DNA of 64,000 bases, taken from contig MU008160.1 in NCBI GenBank assembly GCA_010909165.1, positions 1,426,001 to 1,490,000 of the forward strand. Reading direction: 5' to 3'. A program made the position numbers and the translations under genes. Origin of the DNA: Anthoceros angustus. Its lineage: Eukaryota > Streptophyta > Anthocerotopsida > Anthocerotales > Anthocerotaceae. Positions 47,401 through 58,976 of this stretch are shown here, piece after piece; the first letter of the stretch is position 1, and every line of letters begins with the position of its first letter. The notes under the pieces are model-generated. The model had not been told where the DNA came from and made no database searches. It worked only from the letters and a program-made list of their open reading frames with translations.

Positions 47401-49290
47401 AGCTCCCGTCGCGCTCTTGTGGCTCTAGGTGTTGTTGGAGTCCCCGTTGCTCCCCGGCTCCTCTTGGTACTGTTGGGGCCTTAGCAAGCTGATTGCCTTG
47501 TTAACAAGTGCTACCTTAGCCAGTCACATTCCTTTTCATGGACACTTGGACTTCTCACCTTCACTCCCGGTGCCACGGAGATGGCCTCTTCCTCAGACTC
47601 CTCTTTGGGCTTCCTTCTTTCAAACACGGCCTCCAGAAATGAAAGGTGAGACCATCTCCATTCCCTCCGGCAACTTTGGCATGGTCAAAACGTGGATTAA
47701 GAAGGAGATAGAGGTGAGGGGCTAGGTGATGGTAGGGTCAAGTGGTCCCTCTCACACTGTTGTGTCATAGAACATCTGGCCCAATCTATCTTGGACCCTC
47801 TCACCACCTCATAGAAAGACAAGGAAATGGTCGCAATGTGCTCCGCTTCTTAGTGAGGTGAGAGCAGGATCACTGGCTAATCCGGCCATTTCGAGGTCTA
47901 GCTTGTTGGTGACCCAGCCATTCTCCACTCTAGACAATGTAATGTGAGCTTGTGCCTCCTGCGGACTTTTGAGGAGATGGTTTCTGAAAGGGTCAATGAT
48001 TATCCGCCACATTCCTCTTGGTCTCTCATAACGGCCGGAGCAATTTGAATATTCCAGTGCGGGGTTGGTCCTCACGTTGCCTTCCCCAATGGCCTTCTCC
48101 CTCATCGCTCTGCACTCCAAAACCAACGTGGGGCTATTGTAGCACCACTTTTTGTCCATGAAGGACGGTGATGCTTAGCCACTAAAGACCGCCTTCACTC
48201 TCCGATTGCCCCATATTGGGCCATTGGGCGGTAATAGCCTCAATGGCGAGGAGGTTCTTCTTAGGTGCCATGCTCACTGTCCTATGACACAAGCTTAGAG
48301 CTTCACGAGCAAAGGTGTCCGGCTACCGTCTATGCTTCCGGCCGTTTTACGTGTTGAGCTTGACACCCGGCTCCTCTGCGGAATTGGGCCCGATACACCT
48401 CGCCTCGGCTCGGGCGATCGGCTGTCCGGCCTACCTCGGTTGTATGAGGCTTGGAGGTGTATCCTGCAACCACGGTTGAGCGGCGACCCTAGTGCGCTTT
48501 GTCTTGCCCCGCGACCTCCAGTGCGTGCCTCGATTCTGGCTGCCCGTTGCACACTTCTCTTTTCTGCGGGACGGTTCCCGGCCCCCTTCACAGCCTATCA
48601 GGCTTGCCCCACTCTTGTTAGCTTCTGCGGCACGGTCGCCACACGCCGCCCGCCTAGCCTTCTCCGGAGTTGCACGCCCGATTACTCCCCACTCGCGGTG
48701 GGCGATTTCTGGCGCCCGGCTGCCTCCCATTGCCCAGCCGCACAGGCGTTCTCCACCAGACCTTCATTCGCCGCCTCAGCCTGGGGTCTTGCCTCCGGTT
48801 TGCGCTCCGCTTCCTCCGGCCCCTCTCAATCCTGCCAAACCGGTTTGGTCTCTGCTGGCGCTCGTTCTGTTGGACTTCACGATCATTGCGACACCTCGCC
48901 TTGCATCCGTCCGGCGTTCGCTCCGGCCTCCACCCGTCGCGCTCGAATTCCGGTAGCGCGGCGCCGTCTTCGATCACTTTTGGATTCGATGCAAATACTC
49001 TTCCACGGACTTAATTGCCAATAGGACCCCGTTACTTCCGTTTGGGTATTCCTTGTGATTCCATCGATTGGATTTTCGAAGTCATCGAAAGAAACTCCAA
49101 CTTGGTTGCTACCATAGCAGGCTCCGTCGGTTGTGGTCATAGCGACACAACGGCCCTAACAGCCGCGTTAGCAACGGTCGAGACCAACCCTCAGGGTTAC
49201 ATCCGGGATCGGGACTAGACTCTCTTCCTCCTACTAGGCTCTAGTAGACTTTTCTTTATTTCCTAACCTACTTCATTCCAACTCCACACG
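44480..49290 (-). mobile_element. region C: diverged relative of blocks A and B
   Basis: At 44,480-44,560 the sequence matches the last 75 bp of LTRs A and B (minus strand CTTGACACGAAATCACTCCC, then GAGGGTAAATGTGGCCTCTT). At 48,271 an ORF start (MAPKKNLLAIEA, then QSESEGG) parallels the ORF inside LTRs A and B, and 47,809-48,159 continues it to HCDHFLVFL. Between them are coiled-coil-like minus-strand frames at 46,730-47,163 and an internal duplication. It is probably the 5' LTR of a related element, too diverged for firm borders. Confidence 0.55.
45574..46630. repeat. about 565-bp tandem duplication in region C
   Basis: About 45,574-46,060 recurs at about 46,147-46,620. Landmarks present twice include TTGCATTTCATCAAGAGGCT, CCAAAATACCAATCGGTC, CACTATGAGGAAGATC, CCTCTTGGCTGGTTGGGCAA and GGATGGGTCGGTGAAAGTC. 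The copies differ mostly by 1-6-base indels. Confidence 0.88.
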
Positions 49291-49349
49291 ATTCTCATAA
49301 CTTAAACACAAAACAAAAAACACTCCTTTCAAGTCTAGTCTTGATGTGG

Positions 49350-50760
49350 TCACCACCACGTGGTTGGTCGGGTACATGGTTTTGGGTACACTTGGGTTGG
49401 TGAACCTCTGGATCTGTATGTATCTTCCACCGGACCCTCTTCCTCCTCTTCCTCATATCCCGGGTGTACCCTTGTCGTCGGACAATTAGCTTTGGAGTGT
49501 CCCTGCCCACACGTTGAAGAGGTTGGCTCGTGGGTTCGTGACTCTCGCCTCTCATGTTCCTTGACCGCATTAAGATGGAATTTCTCGAATTTTGCCATCA
49601 TCTCCTCCATCTTGTTCCCTGTTGTTCTACTTTCTTGCTACCTCGGCCTCCCTCCTCCTTTGTTCGCGTCCTTTTTGCGTACATCGCCTCTGTTTTGCCC
49701 TTGACTCCTTGTTGTCCGTGCGACCCTTCATTTCTTTTTCCATTTGGCGCTCCTCATCGATGGCGCTTCCTCCAGGCATCACTCGTTTCCTCCTCAGGAA
49801 CTTTACATGGAATCTTACATGGAGCTCTCTTCACTGATGAACTTTCTTAGGAGGATGAGGATCCTTCTTTTTTCGATCCACAGGCTTCTTCTTCTCCTTC
49901 TTAGCCTTCCTCCTCCCTTGGGTTGGATTCCTCATAGTTTAGCGCCGCCTTGATAGCCTTGCCCAAATTCTTCTCCGCTTGTAACCTTCGTGTCTCCCCA
50001 TCTTAGAACCCAGGGCCTTTAGCGAACCACCGTGTGCACCGCAACTCAGTGAGGCCACTTGATCGCGTGGTGAACCTCTCCACATCGCAAGGTTTCCTTC
50101 TTTCCTCTCTGCGGTTTTCAAGCTTGGACAACACGTATCCCTCCACGTCAAGCCCACAGACCTCTCACAGGCGGTTTTAACTCTTCATAGGTTCTTTGGA
50201 GGTGTGGTGACTTGAGGTATTCGCCTATACCACTTATTGGACCCCGAAGAACTCCATAGAACAATGAATCTGTTGTGCATCTCCGCTTCTGGTTTGCAAA
50301 TGTCGGTGCTCAAAACGCTCAACAAATTCATCGGTCTTCATACCCCTTCCCTCTCCATACTGAGGTAAGGTTGCTTGGTGGTGACCACCACCGGCGTGGT
50401 GGTCATGACTATCGTTCTTGATTCGGTGGTTGGTCCAACAACGGTTCTGCGGAGTCGATTGATCTCAGCAGTGCACACTTTTGGAAGAGAGGTCGGTGGA
50501 TGGAATTGGTCCGAGGTTCCTTGGCGGTGGTACCTCGTCCAAGTCCGAGGTTGGGGATCTTGCTCCAACAAGATCGGACCCCGTCCACAGTTGCTTCCTT
50601 ACCCTTCTCCTTCCAGCGTGTGTCTTGGTGGATCCTCCTCAACTCGCGGTTTGCAACCCTTTTCAACCTTTCCGATTGCTTGGCGTTGTCGCTTCTCGTG
50701 TGGCCTTCCGTCCGACTTGACTCTGAACCCTCGACTCAACCGTGGCATCCATCTACCTAA
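49350..50760 (-). CDS. gag of block B with zinc knuckle (decayed)
   Basis: Reading leftward, the start region matches block A (KRVANRELRRIHQDTRWKEK, then PNLGLGRGTTAKEPRTNS). A capsid-like stretch follows, then KFEKFHLNAVKEHERRE and the knuckle-like CGQGHSKANCPT near 49,500, followed by an acidic tail EEEEEGPVEDTYRS. The first half of a CxxC is shortened (TCGQGH), perhaps by a small deletion. Frame breaks are numerous. Confidence 0.55.
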
Positions 50761-50840
50761 CTAGATACACTCCAAAACTAGACACCTAAGCTATGGTTAG
50801 TCCCCTATAACCTTGAGTTTCATTCCCGACAGCGCCAAAA

Positions 50841-53800
50841 TGTGGAATGGGTTTTGCATCCGAAGGCGCAAAGAGGCCACATTTACCCTCTATGTCGTTA
50901 TAGTCCTAGGATTCGATCCCAAGGGAATGGTGTTGTGTCAAGGTGTGCTAAATCTATGGATTCTAGACCTACCCGTCGCTCACTACCCACCTTCTCCGGC
51001 TACTGCCCAAACCCACCAGTGGTAGACTCGGCCACCGCGGTGGCAGTTCGCCTGGCGGGTCCCTCCACCTTGTGAGTCTATTGTCGTCACCGCTTCTCTA
51101 ACACGGACCTAGGGGCTATGGGCATACGGATACCTATATCGCCTCACCTTACGGAATTCTGCGATTCCACACCACTCCCCTCGCGTTTCGATTTTCCCTC
51201 ACACGCTCTCACAATCCCTCCCCGCACAACTACCCCTCGAACCTTTCCCCTTCCCAATGAACTCTCCCTCGTCTCACGGGCCACACGGACCCCTCCCTTG
51301 GGCCACGGACCCCTCCTTGGGCCACAGGACCCCTCTCTCATGGAATGAACACACAGTGGCGGCGGTTGGAAGAGGATCGGAAGAAAACCCCGTGCTTGGG
51401 CGATTCGCCTTCCGGCGGTTCGCCTCGGCCGTCGCGGCAATCCTACCTCTTTTCGTGGCGCGGCACCTTCCGTTACCCAGGCGTGGAGCTTGGCCACTCC
51501 GCTCTCGACCATCCGAGATCTTCCGGCCTTCTTGTGACGAAGGCGGTGCGCGAACCGTTTGATCTTGACGGGCGTCTCCAATCAACCCCACTCGGCGGTT
51601 CGATACGGAAGTTCACACGAAATCGTCCTTTGAGAGACACCCAAAGGGTCTCTTATACATCCGGGTGGTCCAACACTCACTTCTCTTTAGTGTCTAAAAT
51701 TGTAGCTCCTACCACGGCGCCTTACCAATCTAAGCAACACGGCTCTGGTGATGGAACTCCCTATCCTCCTGAAAAAAACCCGGTCCTAGGCTATCGCGAC
51801 TCCCTAAAATCAGCTGCCGCCTCGCGATTCTTTGCCTCGCCCTCGGCCCATGGGGACCCCTCTCGCTCTTGACCTCGCCTCGATCCAGCGATTTTCCCCA
51901 CAACCTCCACCTCACTCTCCTGCTGAGTTTCCCTCGCGCCTTCGCGAGTCTATCGGCTTCTCTAACACGGACCTAGGGGCTATGGGACACCTATATCGCC
52001 TCACCTTACGAATTTGCGATTCCACCACGCTTCCACTCCCCTCGCGTTTCCGATTTTCCCTCACACGCTCTCACAATCCCTCGGCACAACTACCCCTCGA
52101 ACCTTTCCCCTTCCAATGAACTCTCCCTCGTCTCACGGGCCACAGACCCCTTTTCCCCTTGGGCCACACAGACCCCTCCTTGGGCCACAGACCCCTCTCA
52201 TGGAATGAACACACACAGTGGCGGCGGTTGGAAGAGGATCGGGAAAACCCGGTCGGTGCTTGGGCGATTCGCCTTCGGCGGTTCCGCCTCGGTGTCGCGG
52301 CAATCCTACCTCTTTTCGTGGCCGCTACCTTCCGTTACCCGGGCGTGGAGCTTGGCCACTCCGCTCTCGACCATCCGAGATCTTCCGGCCTTCTTGTGAC
52401 GAGGCGGTCGCGAACCGTTTGATCTTGACGGGCGTCTCCAATCAACCCCTCGGATTCGATACGGAAGTTCACACGAAATCGCCTTGAGAGACACCCAAAG
52501 GGTCTCTTATACATCTGGCGTGGTCCAACACGGCTCACTTCTCTTTAGTGTCTAAAATTGTAGCTCCTACCACGGCCTTACCAATCTAAGCAACAGACTC
52601 TATGGAACTCCCTATCCCTCGAAAAACCCGGTCCTAGGCTATCGCGACTCCCTAAAATCAGCTGCCGCCTCCGATTCTTTGCCTCGCCCTCGGCCCATGG
52701 GGACCCCTCTCGCTCTTGACCTCGCCTCGAGCGATTTTCCCCACAACCTCCACCTCACTCTCCTTTGCAATTTCCCTCGCGCCTTCCAGCGGACGTTGCG
52801 CTGTGACCTCTATGTCCATTGTCCGCTCCTCCTCATTTGGACAACCATCGTGCTCCTCCCTCCATGCTCGGCCGCCTCGCTCATCTCTTCCGGCACCACT
52901 TGCGGAGGATAGGCGCCCGCTCCTACTCGAAGGAACCAGTAGCGCTGTGGCGGTCAAGATGTCTGACCGGTGGTTTACGCCCCTCCTGTCCCAACAACCA
53001 CATACACGTTTAGAGTGAGCACCGCTCACCATGCGGCGAAGCGAGGACATGAGCATCCTCATCCGGGCCCCGTAGCACAATACGCCGATCTGAGGTCCTT
53101 ACCCTCTCCTCCGTGGACAATCCTGGGCGTGCCGTTGATTCTCGGGGATCATCCCTCCATCTGCGACACTCCTGGGTGACTTCCCCACCTCGGTTCCCGT
53201 TCCACGGTGGCTGGTTTAGCCACCGTGGTGGTTGCTTGCTCTGCGGTGGGCTGTTGCTCGGCCTTTCTTGGTTTGGCCACCTCTCTCTTGACTCGGCCCT
53301 AGCCCGTCTCTTTCCGCTTGTACCTCTCCATGACTTCTTGAATTTCTCCAAGGCGCCATCGCTTCCACCTGCTCTGGACTCGCGAGACCTCATCTTGAAG
53401 CTCTTCAATTGTAGCATCGCCCCTTGACTGATTTACTAAAGCTTCTGCTGAGTGGACATGTCCCTTAAGCTCCTGTGCCTTGCATAAGGCCGCCGCACTC
53501 CGTCTGCGCTCCTCGGCCGCCTTGCTCTCGCCTTCGGGCTTCCAACTTCTCCTTGAGCAACTTCTCCTGTTGGCCTTGTCGGCCAGTGAGAGCCATGGGC
53601 GCTTGATCGAGGAGATCCGCTGCGTCATGCCATGGCCAAGTCAAACCACCAAATCCCCAAATTGGGCTGTCCCTTGCCCATCCGCCTCCACAACAATTCT
53701 CGTGTCTGCGGCGGTCTCCTATCCCCACCTCGTAGGACGGTTCGGTGAAATGTCGCCAAAAATGTCCGGAGCTCGTTGCGGTCTCGGCTGAAGTTAACCC

Positions 53801-55341
53801 CTCCTCTCCTAGGGGTTGGTGCCGCCTTGCCTCTTCCCGCTTCATTCTCCCCTAGCGGCGATTCATCCCTGCACTGGAGGAGCAACTTGCCATTTCCCTT
53901 TATTTTCTCCTCCTTTACCCACGTTCCTGCTGCCGTCTTGACTGGTGACCACAGGTGTGTGTGGGTTCCTCCTCTGCTGCTGTCCTCCCTTTTCCCATTC
54001 GGCCGTGCCGCCCTTCTTCTTACCCTTGAAACTTCCCCACCCTCTTAGAACCTTCGAGGCGCACTCCCAGCTCTGGAATCCTTGCCCGAATCCTCCTTCA
54101 ATTCCTCCTCTTCTACCTTGGGTTCCCGACCGGCTTCCAACCATGCGGGCGGACCGACTTCAACTCGTTAAACACCGGAATGCAAATACATGAATCGGAA
54201 AAGGCGAAATCAAGGAGGGCCGAGGGAAGGAGAGTAAATTCGCCTTCTCCTCACAGGCTCTTTCGAAAATCATCCTCCCCAATCAATTTGTGTACCCTTG
54301 ACCACCTCGTGAAGAAAAACCAAGAAGTGATCCGCCATATGATCCGACTTAGGTTACAGGAAACACAAAATCCATTTGGCCAATCCCACCGGTGAGACAC
54401 GAGTTGGCGAGTCACCATTGTTCACTCTCACTTCCCGAGGCTTCATGGCCGGCTGCTTTCAAGGTCTTCTTTATTTGGGGTCAATCACCAAGCTCCCATC
54501 CTCGATGCTTCTCGCCCTTCACCTTTGCTCGAAGAGGGCCAAATCCAGATTCTGCGGCCTTTTCCTCGCGTCACCCTCTTGCGACTTGGTCCTTAATTGC
54601 GGGCGCACTCTTGCACCAATGCAGGTATCGTAGCACCATTTCTTCTCCATGAACTTGACCCGGCTCACACGGTGCCGCTCTCACTTTCCATGGTCCATGT
54701 TGGGCCCTGCGTGAGTGAGATTTCGGCGCGGCTCGGGCGCCATCTCCTTCTCGTTGTTTCCCAAAACAAAACCTCGACTACCCTGCAGATTCTGGTCAGA
54801 AGAGAAAAAAAATCAGAGAGCCGCCCTCGCGCGCTCCTTCCACGCCTCCGCGCGAACTTGCCGGCGCCCGATTTCTCTCTTCCGCCGCCGCCGCTCTGTC
54901 CTGATCGTCGCGCGCCCTTCCTCCTGCAGGCGAGGCGGTGATTTGGCTGGCGTCGTGATGCCGCGCCCCTCTTCTGCGGCTCCGCCCCTCACGGAAAGTC
55001 GCGACCTCGCTGATCTTGGGTGTGCCCTTCTCCCGATTCGCTCCGGTGGTAGTCCCGCTCCGCCACTAGGGTTGTAAATTCCCCACAGTGCATGCGTCCG
55101 TTTCTGCCACCGTGGTGGAACTAGCCACCACCCACTTGACTACACAAGCGTGGCATATTGTGAGCATCCCTAGCATATATAGACACCTTTTATTCTAAAA
55201 TTCCCAATACCCAAGGACTCTATTTCTACCCCACCCTCGGGTCAAACCTAAGGGTCGAAAAATTATTATTATCTCCAAGGGCCAAGGACCATTCCGTATA
55301 AAAGACGACTCGACGATTCTCAAAGCACTGCTATTCTAACA
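50841..55341 (-). repeat. candidate 4.5-kb LTR B
   Basis: Minus-strand ends TGTTAGAATAG and CCATTCCACA match those of LTR A. The TATA box (TCTATATATGC) is near 55,180, and the internal ORF starts at 54,743. Alignment to LTR A is nearly complete apart from A's duplications. Most differences are indels of 1-5 bases rather than substitutions. Confidence 0.5.
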
Positions 55342-55395
55342 CATCAAAACAAAAAAATTGTTCACGACACTTGAGGCGGGGTTAGTGCACATGTG

Positions 55396-57240
55396 GTCTT
55401 CCACGGTGGCTCCTATGTTTCCTGACAAGAAGCGGGATTATTTGTCGACCACTTGCTGTTCCTTCATGAAGTGGTCAAGGCGAAGATCGATTGAGGCGAA
55501 TTCTCTTGACAAGTTGTGTGAAGAGAGGTTGAACTTGATTTCCTCGCCTCGGCCCTCTCTAATCTCACCATTTACGGTCCATCTTTATGTTTACGCTAGC
55601 GCACGCGGAGGTGGAGATTGTAGCCTCCCTCCACATGTGGAAGCCGGTTAGGGAGGTGAAGTGGGCGGAGGAGCCCAGGAGGAAAAATCGGATAGGCGGG
55701 AGTCGGTGGCGGCAGGCGGTTCGGAGGAAGAAGGAAATTCCCACCGGCAAAGGAGGAAAAATCGGATAGGCGGGAGTCGGTGGCGGCAGGCGGAGGAGGA
55801 GAAGGAAATTCCCACCAAGAAAAAGAGGAAGACCGGGGTGAAAGGCGGGCATCGTGAAAAGGTGAAAGGCGGATCGCGTCACCAGTCAGCAGGCGCTCTG
55901 AAATGAAGCCAAGCGGCGGTTGGAGGTGGCGAAGAGGAGGCGCGATCCGAGGACAATTTCTTGACACGGATGCGAGATGATGAATCAACTCCGGAGGGTT
56001 TAGGGCGACCTCGAGCGGACCCCCTCGGCATGGGAAGAGATTTTCAAGGACTCCAGCAGAGGTGGATGCAAGATTGGTGAGGTGCGCACCTTGGGAGGAA
56101 AGTTCTCGACGGAGGATGGCGTCGGCGGGGCCGCCACAACAAGTGGACTTGCGGGCTGACCACGTCGATGATCCGGGCCAGCGGTTGTTGGATCAAGCGG
56201 CTTTAGCTCTCACGGCTCGGTGTGCGGGCGGCGGAGGAAGTGGTGAAGGCGGGGTTGTGAAGGAGGCCAAGCGCAAGCAGGGAGGAAGACAAGCGGAACC
56301 TAGAAATAAGGGCCAAGATTCAAGAAGATTTGTGCGGGGCCGGGAGAAGTTGCAAGCCATGGCGAGCCGGGAAGCACTCATGGCTCAAATTAAGGATGCC
56401 CAGGCGAACCGGAGATGCGGGGAGTTGTTGCGAGCCGAGGCGAGGCGGCCTCGGTGGAAAAGGCCCATAAGCTAGCGGAGGCGATATAAGCGGAGGCGGG
56501 ATGAGGCACGTGGCGGGCGAGAAAAGACAAAGGAAGGGGCGGGGTGGCAGGACCACGGCGGAGTAGCGGAAGGAACTACCGCGGAAGGGGCGACGAGGTG
56601 GCGAAACCTCACCTACCAAGGTTCTTTGAGCGAGCAACAGTCGTGGAGTCCACTACATGCGGTAGTCGAAACCGCTACCGACATTGGCGCATCAAGCAGG
56701 CGGCGGCGGCGGGATGCGGCGTGGCGCCTCGCGAGACATGGGCGAGCAACGGTGTAGCCTACGGGAGGAGGGTAAGCACCTCAGTGCAGGGGTCCTATTA
56801 TATTCGGCACATGGATGAGAAACTTATGTTCTGGTCTATATGTGAATGGAGGCAGCGTGCTTAACTTCCATCCATGTGCGTGTGGAAATAGGAGGATCGG
56901 GGCCTACCTCGCAAGTGAGGACCCAGTGCATACTTCTACCCTGCGCCCGGTGTGGGGTTGGCCCCTATTATCGGAGGCGACTTTGGAGGAGTTGAGCGAG
57001 GAGGAGGTCGAGCTTGGGTGGGCGAGGCCGTAATAATCCTCGGCAATAGGCGGCCGTGGAAGATCACGGAAGCTCCAGGCGGTACACCTCAAATTGAGGC
57101 GTCCAGCGGTGGCGGTGAGGTGGAAGTAGTGTGGGAAAACACATCCGACCAGCGTGGCGGGAGGCTCGTGGCGGCGGCAATGGAGGATGTGGGCGGACGC
57201 CAAGTCGAGGTAGGCGCGCGGATAAGCGTGGCGGTGAGGT
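55396..57240 (+). other. GC-rich region with broken, unassigned coding-like sequence
   Basis: A plus-strand frame at 55,358-55,651 (DYLSTTCCSFMKWSRRR) and one at 56,062-56,475 (EAKRKQGGRQAEPRNKGQDS, then GREKLQAMASREALMAQIKD) look like helical, charged protein with frame slips. A 90-bp segment (AAATCGGATAGGCGGGAGTC) is duplicated at about 55,686 and 55,760. I suspect gag-like retroelement sequence in the plus orientation but cannot name a family. Confidence 0.35.
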
Positions 57241-58976
57241 GATAGCATCCTAAAGATAATTTGGTTAGGATCTTGCTGGACCTAGGATCGCTCCGAATTG
57301 TGGGCGCGTCCCTTCGTGATAGCCATCTTAGGACCTAAAATCCGGGCATGGTGCCCGGCCGATGTATAAGAGGGGCGACTAGGTCCCTCACGGATAACTC
57401 TGGTTGAGATCCCCACGTTGCACATGTGGCTGGTTGGAGACGTCCGATTAGCGAGGTGGTAGCAACCTAAAGATAATTTGGTTAGGATCTTGCTGGACCT
57501 AGGATCGCTCCGAATTGTGGGCGCGTCCCTTCGTGATAGCCATCTTAGGACCTAAAATCCGGGCATGGTGCCCCGATGTATAAGAGGGGCGAATTAGGTC
57601 CCTCACGATATAACTCTGGTTGAGATCCCCACGTTGCTGTGGCTGGTTGGAGACGTCCGATTAGAGGTGGTGTCGCGAGGCGCTCCTAGGGGTGGTCGAG
57701 CTTGCTCCATGCCCGGGAGGAGGGGTGGAGCAATTTCTTGACAGCGGAGGAGGAAGCCAAGGGATTGGCGCGGGCGGGTCTGGAGCTTGCTCGTGCACTT
57801 GTGGCGGGGGTTCTTCTCTCCTTCACCTTTGATCACGAGTTGTGTTCGAAATCGAGAGTGTGTTGAGTGGATGGTTGGAAGCTGTGGGCGGGGAAGGAGA
57901 GGAGAGAAGAGATCGGGTGAAGGAGAGATCAAATCTTTGTGCGATGCGAGGTGTGAGATCGTAAGTGGGAAGAGAAGGTGGCGAGTGGAGGCGTTAACGG
58001 TGGAGGTGTGTGTGTGATTTGAGAAACTCGAACGGTGCTTGCAGTGGAAAGTGCACAAGGAAACAACGTCTGGTAGAAGAGTGGGGTGGCGCCCTTTGTG
58101 TGTGTGTGTGTGTGAGGAGGCGGGTGAGGTATCCTAGGAACTTTGGTCTCTAGGAAGCAGTCTTGAAGTGTGGAGTGCGAGAATAACACGATCAGTGGCT
58201 GCCGCCCGTGGCGAGGTGGTGATAGCATCCTAAAGATAATTTGGTTAGGATCTTGCGGACCTAGGATCGCTCCGGTGTGGGCGCGTCCCTTCGTGATAGC
58301 CATCTTAGGACCTAAAATCCGGGCATGGTGCCCCGATGTATAAGAGGCGGGGTGGGTCCCTCACGATAACTCTGGTTGAGATCCCCACGTTGCACATGGC
58401 TGGTTGGAGCGTCCGATTAGAGGTGGTGTCTGCGAGGCGCTCCTAGGGGTGGTCGAGAGCTTGCTCCATGTTGGGGAGGAGGGTGATGGAGCAATCTTGG
58501 CACAAGGAGGAGGAAACCAAGGGATTGGCGCGGGCGGGGTGCGGAGCTTGCTTGCGCTTTTGTGGCCTTGGGGTTCTTCTTTCCTTCACCTTGTCACGAG
58601 TTGTGTTCGAAATCGAGAGAGTGTTGAGTGGATGGTTGGAAGCTGAGGGCGGGGAAGGAGAGGAGAGAAGAGATCGGGTGAAGGAGAGATCAAATCTTTG
58701 TGCGATGCGAGGTGTGAGATCGTAAGTGGGAAGAGAAGGTGGCGAGTGGAGGCGTTAACGGTGGAGGTGTGTGTGTGATTTGAGAAACTCGAACGGTGCT
58801 TGCAGTGGAAAGTGCACAAGGAAACAACGTCTGGTAGAAGAGTGGGGTGGCGCCCTTTGTGTGTGTGTGTGTGTGAGGAGGCGGTGAGGTATCCTAGGAA
58901 CTTTGGTCTCTAGGAAGCAGTCTTGAAGTGTGGAGTGCGAGAATAACACGATCAGTGGCTGCCGCCCGTGGCGAGG
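57241..58976 (+). repeat. compound tandem repeat, units a (about 210 bp) and b (about 550 bp) arranged a-a-b-a-b
   Basis: Unit a (GATAGCATCCTAAAGATAAT, then CTTCGTGATAGCCATCTTAG) starts near 57,241, 57,457 and 58,220. Unit b (GAGGTGGTGTC, then GCGAGGCGCTCCTAGGGGTG) starts near 57,665 and 58,425. So an a-b unit of about 760 bp is duplicated, with an additional a in front. Each b contains a (GT)n run (58,098-58,113 and 58,858-58,874). It lies toward the CACTA 3' end. Confidence 0.88.

Larger units (their letters stand above)
49295..55395 (-). mobile_element. Ty3/gypsy block B (minus strand): pol tail, LTR-like region, gag
   Basis: Collinear with block A. The right end (55,342-55,395) is the last piece of pol (same text as 39,981-40,047). 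Then come the LTR-like region (55,341-50,841), the primer-site motif (about 50,820-50,838) and gag running left to 49,300. It lacks both internal duplications of block A. To the right of 55,395 the homology stops abruptly. Confidence 0.8.

Noticed and set aside
48332-49024. 230-codon plus-strand frame, GC-rich, with a second 154-codon frame overlapping it
   Set aside because: Both strands and all frames are open in this GC-rich part of region C; no motif and no conservation in blocks A or B.
947-58976. CRISPR-like arrays
   Set aside because: The tandem repeats are contiguous or degenerate without unique spacers of constant size, and the genome is a plant nucleus.
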